Of a stretch of DNA of 64,000 nucleotides, positions 63,367 through 64,000 are shown piece by piece. Source of the DNA: JBBPZA01 sp963797015 (GTDB lineage Bacteria > Actinomycetota > Thermoleophilia > Solirubrobacterales > Solirubrobacteraceae); contig CAWCNV010000001.1 of assembly GCA_963797015.1 (NCBI GenBank), forward strand, positions 744,001 to 808,000. The letters run 5' to 3'. Numbering within the stretch: position 1 is the first letter of the stretch; each line of letters opens with the position of its first letter. A program made the position numbers and the translations under genes. The notes beneath the pieces were generated by a model that saw only the letters and a list, made by a program, of their open reading frames with translations, was not told where the DNA came from and searched no databases.

Positions 63367-64000
63367 GCCGGCACCTCCTCGAGCCTGGCGGCGTCGAGCA
63401 CCGGGCCCTCCAGGCACAGGCGCACGTAGCCCTCGCGGGTGGCGACGGCGCAGCCGAAGCACGCGCCGTAGCCGCACGCCATCCCGGTCTCGAGCGCGAG
63501 CTGAGCGGGAACGTCGCGCTCGGCGCACAGGGCGCGCACGGCCTCGAGCATCGGCGGCGGCCCGCAGGCGTAGACGTGCGCGGAGCCGTCGAGCTCGCGA
63601 GCGAGCAGCTCGGTGACGAGCCCGTGATGCCCGACGCTGCCGTCGTCCGTGGCCACCTGGGGCTCGACGAACAGGGAGGCGGCGCGCGCGTGGTCCGCAT
63701 CGCGGAAGCCGAGGAGCGTGGTGGAAGCGGCGCCGAGGGCGTCCTGGAAGCCCGCGAGCGGGACGACGCCGATCCCGCCGCCGCACAGCACCGGCCGTCT
63801 GCCCTCGGCGGGCGGGGCGAAGCCGGCGCCGAGCGGCCCGAGCACGAGCAGCCCGTCGCCCGCGCGCAACTCGGCCAGCCGAGCCGTCCCGGGACCGACC
63901 TCCTCGAGCACGAAGTCGAGCACGCCGTCGCGCCAACGGAGAAAGGAGAACGCGCGCGGAAGCCACGGTCGCTCATCCTCGCCCGCCCCCCAACGCTCGT
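63363..64000 (-). CDS. pyrK: Dihydroorotate dehydrogenase electron transfer subunit (5' end outside window)
   Basis: Carries electrons from PyrD's FMN via FAD and a 2Fe-2S cluster to NAD. Visible are the FAD motif RAFSFLRW, the ferredoxin-reductase-like nucleotide domain (VLCGGGIGVVPL, YACGPPPMLEAV), and the cluster cysteines in ETGMACGYGACFGC with a fourth in YVRLCLEGP. About 212 C-terminal residues are present; the start lies beyond 64000. Confidence 0.92.
   Translation of the reverse strand, partial: ERWGAGEDERPWLPRAFSFLRWRDGVLDFVLEEVGPGTARLAELRAGDGLLVLGPLGAGFAPPAEGRRPVLCGGGIGVVPLAGFQDALGAASTTLLGFRDADHARAASLFVEPQVATDDGSVGHHGLVTELLARELDGSAHVYACGPPPMLEAVRALCAERDVPAQLALETGMACGYGACFGCAVATREGYVRLCLEGPVLDAARLEEVPA

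Overview
This window is about 71 percent GC by eye and codes almost entirely on the minus strand. It looks like the chromosome of a high-GC actinobacterium, most plausibly of the class Thermoleophilia (Solirubrobacter/Conexibacter-like). Lineage hints are an actinobacterial-type integration host factor (mIHF) next to gmk-rpoZ-coaBC, an Rv2578c-type radical SAM protein, RNase J next to dapA, an LL-diaminopimelate aminotransferase (DapL), and many TANNNT boxes 6-11 nt upstream of start codons, which suggests common leaderless transcription. I see no phage, IS element, CRISPR array, rRNA or tRNA. The only clearly mobile sequence is an intein.

Layout. 1-9.7 kb: secreted SMP-30-like protein (cut by the window edge), dut, hflX, a membrane-anchored DsbA-like protein, an MMPL exporter, dapF-dapL, an SDR and miaA. 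9.8-12 kb: a short plus-strand island (FIST sensor protein, SDR) around a SnoaL-like gene remnant. 12-22 kb: mscS, the intein-containing radical SAM protein, a lipoprotein hydrolase, miaB, a SnoaL-like protein, rny, recX and recA. 22-34 kb: htrA, a secreted Ig-like protein, cinA-thpR, a RodZ-like protein, ftsK, a two-component system and a serine hydrolase. 34-40 kb: rnj, dapA, a CehA-like secreted metallohydrolase, a Pro/Ala-rich protein and a stress-protein-like gene. 40-54.5 kb: a long translation/RNA cluster read rimP-nusA-ylxR-infB-ylxP-rbfA-nrnA-truB-ribF-rpsO-peroxiredoxin-lipoprotein-dsbA-pnp-M16 peptidase-dapB. 54.6-64 kb: YbjN-like and TPR proteins, then pyrK-pyrD, mihF-gmk-rpoZ-coaBC and moxR-DUF58-transglutaminase.

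Functional links. Four lysine/meso-DAP genes (dapA, dapB, dapF, dapL) lie in three places. Three mRNA-decay enzymes (RNase Y, RNase J, PNPase) and the transcription-translation machinery (NusA, IF2, RbfA, RimP, S15, TruB, omega) lie in the same 64 kb. Minus-strand genes are tightly packed with ATGA/GTGA/TTGA overlaps. In several junctions the codon at the coupling position is CTG or ATA and no good canonical start is available (gmk, rnj, ylxR; less certainly truB and a DsbA-like gene). That is the most unusual pattern I found. Others are a DapF-like protein with both catalytic cysteines replaced by serine, an attenuator-like terminator just upstream of rimP-nusA, an imperfect duplication at the start of rnj, and an 11-bp-spaced direct-repeat operator at htrA.
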